Source: Variovorax sp. EL159
GTDB lineage: Bacteria; Pseudomonadota; Gammaproteobacteria; Burkholderiales; Burkholderiaceae_C
Direction: 5' to 3'
NCBI RefSeq assembly: GCF_900100965.1
Contig: NZ_FMUJ01000003.1
Span: 744,001 to 808,000 of the forward strand
Length of the DNA: 64,000 bases
Under the pieces are notes generated by a model that was given only the letters and a program-made list of their open reading frames with translations, had not been told where the DNA came from and searched no databases. Position 1 is the first letter of the stretch, and the number at the start of each line of letters is the position of its first letter. Position numbers and translations under genes: made by a program. Shown here one piece after another: positions 26,946-35,913 of the stretch.

Positions 26946-28139
26946 TTACATCCTCGCGAGGGCCTGTTGCAGATCGGCCCGCAAATCGTCCACGTCTTCC
27001 AGGCCGATCGAAAAACGCACGAGCGTGCCCTTGTAGGGCCAGCGCGCCACGCTGGCGTCGCGCATCAGGCCGATGTCGTAAGGCACCACGAGGCTGATCG
27101 GCCCGCCCCACGAGTAGCCCAGGCGGAACAGCTGCAGGCTGTCGCAGAAGCGGTCGACCTGCTCGGTGCTGTAGCGCTCGTCGAACACGACCGAGAACAG
27201 GCCGGCGGCCAGGTCGGTGGCGCCGCAGAGCGCGCGCCAATGGATGTGGCCCGGCGAATCCTCGAGCGCCGGGTGCAGCACCTGCGCGATTTCTTCGCAG
27301 CCGTTGAGCCAGCCCGCCAGCTCGCGCGCCGCGCGATCGTGCGCGGCATAGCGCAGCGACAGGCTGGGCAGCGAGCGCAGCAGGGTTTCGACGTCGCCCA
27401 CGCCGATGCCGAAGCCCATGCGCATGTGCGTGAGCTTGAGCGCGCGGTGCAGCCGCTCGTCGCGCGTGACCACGCTGCCCATCAGCACGTCGCCGCCGCC
27501 GCTCGGGTACTTGGTGAGCGCGTGCACCGAGATGTCGACGCCCTGCCCGCTGTCGTTGAAATCGAAGGGCGCGAACGCAAGGCCGGCACCCCAGGTGTTG
27601 TCGAGCGCCGTCAGCACGCCGCGCGCGCGGCAGACGTTCACGAGCGCCGGCAGATCGGGGAACTCCATCGTCACCGAGCCCGCCGCCTCGACCCACACCA
27701 GCCGCGTCCGGTGCGAGATCTTGGCCGCCAGGTCGGACGGGTTCATCGCGTCGTACAGGCGATGGGTGATGCCGAAGTTGGCCAGCTCGCCGGTGGCCAG
27801 CGCCTTGTTGGGGCCGTAGGCGTTGTCGGGGATCAGCACCTCGTCGCCGGTCTTCAGGAAGGCGAACGCCACCAGCGAGATGGCCGCCAGCCCGCTCGGC
27901 ACCAGCAGGCATTCGGTGCCGCCCTCGAGCGTGGCCAGGCGTTCTTCGAGCATGAAGGTGGTCGGCGTGCCGTGCAGGCCGTAGGTGTAGCCGGCCTTGG
28001 TTTTCCAGTCGCGCGCGCGCATGGCGGCCACGTCGGCGAAGAACACCGTCGACGCCTTGAACACGCCGGGCTGCGGCGCGGCGAATGTGTCGGGCGGGGT
28101 GTAGGGGTGATGGATCAGTGCTGTAGAAGGCTTGCTCAT
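26946..28139 (-). CDS. metC: Cystathionine beta-lyase (Cys/Met PLP-dependent enzyme)
   Basis: A 397-residue PLP enzyme of the Cys/Met metabolism family. The PLP lysine lies in VHALTKYPSGGGDVLMG, with LDNTWGAGLAF forming the cofactor-contacting segment before it, and MSKPSTALIHHPYTPP is a standard beginning. The DVETLLRSLPSLSLRY segment and the C-terminal RFSIGLEDVDDLRADL match cystathionine beta-lyases, which split cystathionine to homocysteine, pyruvate and ammonia. The family also contains cystathionine gamma-synthases, so the exact reaction is moderately certain. Divergent from a DUF5713 gene. Confidence 0.88.
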   Translation of the reverse strand: MSKPSTALIHHPYTPPDTFAAPQPGVFKASTVFFADVAAMRARDWKTKAGYTYGLHGTPTTFMLEERLATLEGGTECLLVPSGLAAISLVAFAFLKTGDEVLIPDNAYGPNKALATGELANFGITHRLYDAMNPSDLAAKISHRTRLVWVEAAGSVTMEFPDLPALVNVCRARGVLTALDNTWGAGLAFAPFDFNDSGQGVDISVHALTKYPSGGGDVLMGSVVTRDERLHRALKLTHMRMGFGIGVGDVETLLRSLPSLSLRYAAHDRAARELAGWLNGCEEIAQVLHPALEDSPGHIHWRALCGATDLAAGLFSVVFDERYSTEQVDRFCDSLQLFRLGYSWGGPISLVVPYDIGLMRDASVARWPYKGTLVRFSIGLEDVDDLRADLQQALARM

Positions 28140-28233
28140 GCACCGATGCTAGCGCGGCCGTCATATCCCGGAAAACACCTCGCCCTAGACTGCCGCGGCC
28201 GTGCGCGCCGCGCGGAAACCAGGAGCCCGTTTC

Positions 28234-28572
28234 ATGCCGATCACGAACCCGCAACTGCTGAGCCACCCGTTCCTCCAGGACATGTACCGCGACGCGTACT
28301 TTCCCGACTTCCTGGTGGACAAGTGCAAGCAGATCCTCGTTCGCCTGTGCGAGGCGATCGAAGCGCAGAAGCCTTCGGACAACGCCAGTCTGCTGCGGCT
28401 GACCCACGCCGCCACCGAAGAATTCAACGCCATCGCCGAGGAGTTCGAAGAAAACGACAGCGAACTGGAAACCGCCGCGCGCGAGGCCATCGCGGCGGAC
28501 TTCGAAACCATTGCAAGGGCCTACGGGTTCGACATCGACACCGAAGAGCTGATCGCGCCACGCGACTGGTGA
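28234..28572 (+). CDS. DUF5713 family protein
   Basis: A 112-residue soluble, acidic, helical protein of the DUF5713 type. Markers are the N-terminal LSHPFLQDMYRDAYFPDFLV, VDKCKQILVRLCEAIE and THAATEEFNAIAEEFEEN. The C-terminus carries DFETIARAYGFDIDTEELI. Function is unknown. AGGAG lies 8 bases before the ATG at 28234; longer in-frame starts would be in the divergent gene's promoter region. The AraC gene follows 73 bases later on the same strand. Confidence 0.78.
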   Translation: MPITNPQLLSHPFLQDMYRDAYFPDFLVDKCKQILVRLCEAIEAQKPSDNASLLRLTHAATEEFNAIAEEFEENDSELETAAREAIAADFETIARAYGFDIDTEELIAPRDW

Positions 28573-28645
28573 GCCGCCCGCCCGGCAAAGCCCCGGCGCA
28601 CAATGCGGCGATGTGCCACCGCCAGCCTCCCACGGGCCCTGCCGC

Positions 28646-29503
28646 ATGCAACTGACGCGGCCTCCCGCCCCGCACCTGCAGCCTTTCGTGCGGCAGCTGT
28701 GGGCCTCGGCGCCCGACGGCACGCCCACCGAACGGCCCGGTGCCCGCGAGCACGTGCTGCCCACTGGCGGCATGCACCTGGTGTTCCGCCTGTCCGGACC
28801 GCCGCTGAAATTGTTCGGCCACACGGGCGACGCCCAGGGCCAGACGGTCGGCTACGCCATCGTCGGCGGCGCGCGTGCCGCCTTCTACCTGCGAGACGTG
28901 TCGGTGGCCACGTGCTCGGTCGGCGCGCAATTGCAGCCGGGCGCCGCCCGCGCCCTGCTCGGCGCGCCCGAAGACGCACTGGCCGGTCAGCACACGCCGC
29001 TCGACGCGGTGTGGGGCGAGCGGCTGACGGCCGATGCGCTCGAAAGGCTCCATGAAGCCGGGGACCCCGCGCTGCAACTGCAGGTGTTCGAGGCCCTGCT
29101 GACGCAACGTCTCGCCGCCGCGCTGCGGGCCGGCCTGCATGGCCTGCATCCGGCCGTGGCGGCAACGCTCGGCCCGCTCACGCACCAGAACCCGTCGATT
29201 GCCGCGCTGGTGGCGCACACCGGCTACAGCCACCGCCGCTTCATCGCGCTCTTTCGCGGCGCCATCGGCCTCGGCCCCAAGGAATACGCACGCGTGATGC
29301 GTTTCGACCGCGCACTGGCGCTGGCGGCCGACCCCGACCGGGCCTGGACCGACATCGCGCTCGACGCGGGCTACAGCGACCAGGCGCACCTGAGCCGCGA
29401 GTTCTCGGCGTTGGCGGGCATGTCGCCGCAGGCCTGGCGGCAGGCGGGCGCGACGTCGCCGAGGCACGTGCCGGCCGCAGGTCAAATTCGTTCAAGACGC
29501 TAG
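28646..29503 (+). CDS. AraC family transcriptional regulator
   Basis: A 285-residue regulator. Residues about 1-165 form the N-terminal sensing domain of the type seen in Ada/DUF6597 proteins (HLQPFVRQLWAS, REHVLPTGGMHLVFRLSG, VGYAIVGGARAAFYLRD). Residues about 185-270 hold the two AraC helix-turn-helices (SIAALVAHTGYSHRRFI, then WTDIALDAGYSDQAHLSREF). I chose the ATG at 28646 since it starts the conserved region directly. It is followed 62 bases later by a VOC protein on the same strand, a common pairing. Confidence 0.9.
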   Translation: MQLTRPPAPHLQPFVRQLWASAPDGTPTERPGAREHVLPTGGMHLVFRLSGPPLKLFGHTGDAQGQTVGYAIVGGARAAFYLRDVSVATCSVGAQLQPGAARALLGAPEDALAGQHTPLDAVWGERLTADALERLHEAGDPALQLQVFEALLTQRLAAALRAGLHGLHPAVAATLGPLTHQNPSIAALVAHTGYSHRRFIALFRGAIGLGPKEYARVMRFDRALALAADPDRAWTDIALDAGYSDQAHLSREFSALAGMSPQAWRQAGATSPRHVPAAGQIRSRR

Positions 29504-29565
29504 TGGCGCGGCGCGCCAGAATCGCCGCCACGACTCTGCAGCCCCTCCCTGAAAGGCAACCCATC

Positions 29566-30015
29566 ATGGCAATCCACGAGCTGTTTCCGTACCTGTGCGT
29601 GCACGACGCCGGCGCGGCCATCGACTTCTATTGCAACGTGTTCGAGGTGAAGGAAATCTTCCGTCTCACCGAGCCCAGCGGTCGCATCGGCCACGCGGAG
29701 CTGGACTTCCACAACGGCGCCATCCTGATGATTTCGGACGAGTTCGCCGAGTGCAACATCTACAGCGCCAAGACGCTGGGCGGCAGCGCCGTCACGCTGC
29801 ACCTGCACGTCGACAACGCCGATGCGGTGGTGGCACGTGCGGTCGCGGCCGGCGCCACGCTCGACATGGCGCCGCAGGACCAGTTCTACGGCGAGCGCTC
29901 CGGCGTCTTCCGCGACCCTTTCGGCCATCGCTGGAACGTGGGCCACAGCATCGAGAAGCTGACGCCCGAGGAGATGCAGCGCCGCTACACCGCGATGTTC
30001 GATCCGGCAGGCTGA
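29566..30015 (+). CDS. VOC (glyoxalase/bleomycin-resistance) family protein, PhnB-like
   Basis: A 149-residue protein of the vicinal-oxygen-chelate fold. It matches the PhnB-like branch: FPYLCVHDAGAAIDFYCNVF, HAELDFHNGAILMISDEF and the metal-ligand strand FRDPFGHRWNVGHSIE. Members bind metals and small ligands; many have no known activity. The gene follows the AraC regulator and is probably controlled by it. AAAGG lies 9 bases before the ATG at 29566. It is convergent with the NrsF gene. Confidence 0.88.
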   Translation: MAIHELFPYLCVHDAGAAIDFYCNVFEVKEIFRLTEPSGRIGHAELDFHNGAILMISDEFAECNIYSAKTLGGSAVTLHLHVDNADAVVARAVAAGATLDMAPQDQFYGERSGVFRDPFGHRWNVGHSIEKLTPEEMQRRYTAMFDPAG

Positions 30016-30031
30016 GTCTTCGACCTGCCCG

Positions 30032-30673
30032 CTACCAGCGCAAGAGCCGGGGCCCCAGCACGGCCCCCACCAGCACCGGCACCGCGATCCCGCTCACATA
30101 CCAGACGGCCAGGAACGGCGCTGTCAGCTCCATGCAGTGCAGCGCATAGACCGCGGCACCCACGCCGCCCGCCAACGCCCCGGCCGCCGCGCCCGCCAGC
30201 GCCGGCCGCGTGGGCGCCAGGTTCTTGAGGGCCACCAGCGTGGCCATGAAGATCGGCAGCGCCATGAACCCGATGCTGAGCGCGCAGATGCGCCACGACT
30301 GCCCCATGAGCGAGGGCATGCGCTCCTCGACCGGCACGGCAAACCAGGCGATCACCGCCAACGCCCAGATCGCGAACACCGGCAACACCGCGCCGAGCCA
30401 GGACCGTTGCACGGCGACGCCCGGACGGGCCAGCCGTTGCACCATCACGAAGGCTGCCGCCGCGATGCACAGCGGAAACAGCACCTTGACCCAGAACATC
30501 GGCCACGACAGGGCCTGCATCAGGTCGCGCCGCAGCCCGTATTCGGCAAAGAGGATCGCGAACGACAGCGGCAGGCCGGCCAGCACCGCCAGCCCGATGC
30601 GCCAGCCCGCGCCACGCCGCGGCACGGCCACATGGCCGGTGGCCAGCATCGCCACGAGGTCGTCGGTCTTCAT
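30032..30673 (-). CDS. NrsF/DUF1109 antisigma factor, membrane protein
   Basis: A 213-residue membrane protein with about six hydrophobic segments and a cytoplasmic N-terminus ([19 protein letters not shown]). This is the NrsF/DUF1109 family, which holds ECF sigma factors of the SigF type inactive at the membrane until stress is sensed. A cysteine in [13 protein letters not shown] lies in a late helix, where Caulobacter NrsF carries cysteines important for metal sensing. Its ATG at 30673 overlaps the stop of the sigma gene (ATGA), so both are made together. Confidence 0.87.
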   Translation of the reverse strand: MKTDDLVAMLATGHVAVPRRGAGWRIGLAVLAGLPLSFAILFAEYGLRRDLMQALSWPMFWVKVLFPLCIAAAAFVMVQRLARPGVAVQRSWLGAVLPVFAIWALAVIAWFAVPVEERMPSLMGQSWRICALSIGFMALPIFMATLVALKNLAPTRPALAGAAAGALAGGVGAAVYALHCMELTAPFLAVWYVSGIAVPVLVGAVLGPRLLRW

Positions 30674-31260
30674 GCGGCACCACCCCAGCTGTTGCCGAAC
30701 CTGGCGGCCAGCGCCTTCAGGCCCCGGTGGATGCCGACCTTGACGGCCGACTCCGACATGCCCGTCAGGCTCGCCGTCTCGGCCACCGACAGGCCCTCGA
30801 TCTTCACGTGCACGATCGGCAGGCGCTGGCGCTCGGGCAGGCTGTCGAGCAGGCCGCCCAGGTCGCGTTTGGCATCGCTGGCCTCGGTGGCCGATTCGGC
30901 GAACACAGCCAGGTCGTCGTCCAGCGGGTCATGCAGGTCTTCGCGGACCGACTTGGCGCGCAGCAGGTCGATCATCTTGTAGCGCGCGATCGCGTGCACC
31001 CACGCCGTCAACGGCTGGTCGCTCTGGTAGGTGTGGCGCTGGTTGTGCATGGCGAGCAGGCATTCCTGGACGAGGTCTTCCACTTCATCGGGCCAGCCAA
31101 ACAGGCGCTTGCCCAGAAAGGCGCGCAGGTGCGCGCTGAGTTTCTGCAGGAATTCGCGGTAGGCCGTCGCGTCGCCATCGAGGCCGCGAAGAAACAGGCT
31201 CCGCAGCGCCGCTTCCGCGTCGCTTGTTTGCATCCTGCTGCCTACGGTGTTTCGTGCCAT
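30670..31260 (-). CDS. ECF RNA polymerase sigma factor, SigF type
   Basis: A 196-residue ECF sigma factor. Region 2 runs about residues 25-95 ([37 protein letters not shown]) and region 4 about 130-185 ([36 protein letters not shown]). It is translationally coupled to the NrsF antisigma factor. In other bacteria such pairs respond to chromate, cadmium or oxidative stress. The start is ATG 31260 or ATG 31233; neither has a good ribosome site. It is divergent from the uracil-degradation operon across 113 bases. Confidence 0.9.
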   Translation of the reverse strand: MARNTVGSRMQTSDAEAALRSLFLRGLDGDATAYREFLQKLSAHLRAFLGKRLFGWPDEVEDLVQECLLAMHNQRHTYQSDQPLTAWVHAIARYKMIDLLRAKSVREDLHDPLDDDLAVFAESATEASDAKRDLGGLLDSLPERQRLPIVHVKIEGLSVAETASLTGMSESAVKVGIHRGLKALAARFGNSWGGAA

Positions 31261-31324
31261 CGGGCTGGCTGGTTACAGCCTTGTCGAAAAAAAGATTCCG
31301 GCCGATTGTGCCGAAGCCGCCCGC

Positions 31325-31353
31325 TTGCAAGCACCACACACCATCGGTACATT
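31325..31353 (+). promoter_or_regulatory. Probable sigma-70 promoter of the uracil-catabolism operon
   Basis: TTGCAA at 31325-31330 and TACATT at 31348-31353 are separated by exactly 17 bases, each matching four of six consensus positions. A start about seven bases downstream would give a short leader of about 14 nucleotides carrying GAGGG (31363-31367) as ribosome site for the ATG at 31374. Predicted from sequence only. Confidence 0.4.
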
Positions 31354-31373
31354 GTGTTTTTTGAGGGCTACCA

Positions 31374-32728
<1,355 letters not shown>

Positions 32729-32732
<4 letters not shown>

Positions 32733-34135
32733 CCACCAGCCGCAACACCGACCCCAACATGCCCGTCGACGGCTCCGGCAGCCTGCCGCCCGGCGGCGCG
32801 GGCAAGGTCGATCCATCGATCGAGTTCGCCGCCGACACCGGCCACCCGGCCGGCGCGGCGAGCCTGCTGCGCACCACCGCCGCCATCCGCCAGCGCGCAA
32901 GCGCCCTGCTGGCACGCGCACGCCGGGGCGAATCGCAGTGGTTCCGCATCGGCGGCGACGATGCGCTGGAAGACGCGGCGCGCACCGTGGCCGAGGTCAC
33001 GCGCGAGCGCTATCCCTGGGACACCATCCCTTATCACAGCCGCTGGCGCCACTTCGAGGCCGGCGGGGTCGACCGCATCGAGGAGCTCAACGCCCGGCTG
33101 AACGGGCTCGATGCGCGGCAGCGCGCCCGTGCGCAGATCGATCTCGTGCTGGTGAGCGTGCTGCTCGATGCGGGCGCGGGCCCCGACTGGCACTACACCG
33201 AATCGGCCACCGGCGAGCGCTTCACGCGCTCCGAAGGCCTGGGCGTGGCGAGCTTCCATGCCTTCATGGGCGGGCTGTTCTCTTCGGACCCCGACCACCC
33301 GTACCAGGTCGATGCGGCCGGCTTGCGCGGCCTTGTCACCGACCGGTTGGGCGATGCCTTCCAGGTCAGCGAAGTCAATCCGCTGGTCGGGCTGGCGGGC
33401 CGCGCCACGCTGCTGCGCCGGCTGGGCGAGGCAATGAGCGAGCAGCCCGAGATCTTCGGCGACGACGGCCGGCCCGGCCGCCTGTTCGACGCGCTGGTCG
33501 GCCCCTATGGCCCGGCCGCGCCGCCCACCGCCGAGATCACGGCGCACCAGATCCTGTCGCTGCTGCTCGATTCGCTCTCGCGCATCTGGCCCTCGGCCAA
33601 TGCCGTGGACAGCATCGCGGCCGACGGCAGCGACAACGCGGGCGGCATCGGCTCGGGCGATCCGGCGCTGGCGCTCGGCGACTGCTGGCGCCACAGCGCG
33701 GTGCGCGGGCCTGGCCTCACCAATGGCTGGATGCCCTTCCACAAGCTGTCGCAATGGCTCACCTATTCGCTGCTCGAACCCTTCGAGTGGGCGGGCGTGA
33801 AGGTGCGGCACCTCGATGCGCTCACCGCCCTGCCCGAATACCGCAACGGCGGCCTCCTGATCGACAGCGGCGTGATCGTGCCCAGGGACCCGACCTTCCT
33901 CACCCGCCGCTGGAAGGCGAGCGACGAATTCATCGTCGAATGGCGCGCGCTGACCGTGGCGCTGCTCGACGAAGTGGCGCCGCGCGTGCGCAAGGTGCTC
34001 GACCGCACCGCCGAAGAACTGCCGCTGGCCTGCATCCTCGAAGGCGGCACCTGGGCGGCCGGCCGGGCGCTGGCACAACGCTTGCGAGACGGTGCGCCAC
34101 CCCTGTTGATCGAGAGCGACGGCACCGTCTTTTAG
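32729..34135 (+). CDS. URC4/Urg3 family protein (DUF1688)
   Basis: A 468-residue soluble protein of the URC4/DUF1688 family, which in Lachancea kluyveri is required for uracil use as nitrogen source; the chemistry is not settled. Recognisable parts are [56 protein letters not shown], and the long [16 protein letters not shown] region. Its ATG overlaps the URC1 stop (ATGA), so the two proteins are coupled. It is 34 bases from the next gene, upp. No signal peptide or membrane segment. Confidence 0.9.
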
Positions 34136-34169
34136 ACTCCCGGGTTCAGCAACGCCAGAAAAAATTCAA

Positions 34170-34799
<630 letters not shown>

Positions 34800-34811
34800 A
34801 CCGCCCCACCC

Positions 34812-34859
34812 GACGCCCCCTCCGGCTCCGAGGGGCGTCCGGCTGCCCATGGGACAGCC
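34812..34859. other. Two tandem hairpins between upp and the BMP gene
   Basis: GACGCCCC (34812-34819) pairs with GGGGCGTC (34832-34839), and GGCTG (34841-34845) pairs with CAGCC around a CCCATGGG core. No T-tract follows, so this is not a classical terminator. The stems could stabilise the mRNA or partly end transcription between the URC genes and the importer genes; both readings are inference. Confidence 0.45.
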
Positions 34860-34893
34860 CAGAACAATATTTCCACACCTCGAGGAGAAGACC

Positions 34894-35898
34894 ATGGCAG
34901 CACGCCGTCAGTTGATCATTCGTTCCGTCGCCATCGCCGCGGCACTCGCGGCCGGCGCCCCCGGCCTGGCGCTTGCGCAGCAGGCCAAGCTGAAGGTGGC
35001 GGCGGTGTACACCGTGCCCTTCGAGCAGCAATGGGTGGGCCGCATTCACAAGGCGCTGAAGGCGGCTGAAGCGCGCGGCGAGATCGAATACAAGGCCACC
35101 GAGAACGTCAGCAACGCCGACTACGAGCGCGTGATGCGCGAGTACGCCACCGGTGGCAACCAGCTGATCCTGGGTGAAGTGTTCGGCGTGGAAGCGGCGG
35201 CGCGCAAGGTCGCGAAAGACTTTCCGAAGGTCGCGTTCCTGATGGGCTCGTCGCTCAAGCCGCAGGCGCCCAACTTCAGCGTGTTCGACAACTACATCCA
35301 GGAGCCCGCCTACCTGAGCGGCATGGTGGCCGGCGGCGTGACCAAGAGCAACCGCATCGGCATGGTCGGCGGCTTCCCGATTCCCGAGGTCAATCGCCTG
35401 ATGAACGCCTTCATGGCGGGCGCCAAGGAAACGAATCCGAAGGTCGAGTTCAGCGTGAGCTTCATCAACAGCTGGTTCGACCCGCCGAAGGCCAAGGAAG
35501 CCGCCTTCGCCATGATCGACAAGGGCGCCGACGTGATGTACGCCGAGCGCTTCGGCGTGTCGGACGCGGCCAAGGAAAAGGGCAAGCTCGCCATCGGCAA
35601 CGTGATCGATACCCAGGCCCAGTACCCCGACACGGTGGTCGCCTCGGCCCTGTGGAACTTCGAGCCCGCCGCCGACCACGCGATCAAGCTGGTGAAGGAA
35701 GGCAAGTTCGCGGCCGAAGACTACGGCGTGTACGCGCAGATGAAGCACAAGGGCTCCGAGCTCGCGCCGCTCGGCACTTTCGAGAAGAAGGTGCCGGCCG
35801 ACATCATCGCGAAGGTGAAGGCCAAGCAGGCCGACATCCTGGCGGGCAAGTTCACCGTCAAGGTGGACGACGGCCAGCCCAAGTCCACCGCGAAGTAA
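34894..35898 (+). CDS. BMP family ABC transporter substrate-binding protein
   Basis: A 334-residue periplasmic binding protein of the BMP (PnrA/Med-like) family. A Sec signal ends near LALAQ (residue about 29) without a lipobox, so unlike many Gram-positive relatives it is free in the periplasm. Conserved parts are AAVYTVPFEQQWVGRIHKAL, NFSVFDNYIQEPAYLSGMVA and NRIGMVGGFPIPEVNRLMNA. Family members bind nucleosides or nucleobases. GAGGAG lies 7 bases before the ATG. Its ATPase and permeases are at 40449-44171, after an insertion of three unrelated genes in the same operon. Confidence 0.93.
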   Translation: MAARRQLIIRSVAIAAALAAGAPGLALAQQAKLKVAAVYTVPFEQQWVGRIHKALKAAEARGEIEYKATENVSNADYERVMREYATGGNQLILGEVFGVEAAARKVAKDFPKVAFLMGSSLKPQAPNFSVFDNYIQEPAYLSGMVAGGVTKSNRIGMVGGFPIPEVNRLMNAFMAGAKETNPKVEFSVSFINSWFDPPKAKEAAFAMIDKGADVMYAERFGVSDAAKEKGKLAIGNVIDTQAQYPDTVVASALWNFEPAADHAIKLVKEGKFAAEDYGVYAQMKHKGSELAPLGTFEKKVPADIIAKVKAKQADILAGKFTVKVDDGQPKSTAK

Positions 35899-35913
35899 GC
35901 ATCTCCAAGACCT

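Noticed and set aside
26626..28824. A 732-codon minus-strand frame joining the small lysine-rich protein to sequence upstream
   Set aside because: The upper part lies in another frame of the cystathionine beta-lyase-like gene; only the last 67 codons have a ribosome site and coding character.
34812..34839. Intrinsic terminator between upp and the BMP gene
   Set aside because: The stem has no following T-tract and the stem arms are unequal; kept only as a hairpin of uncertain role.
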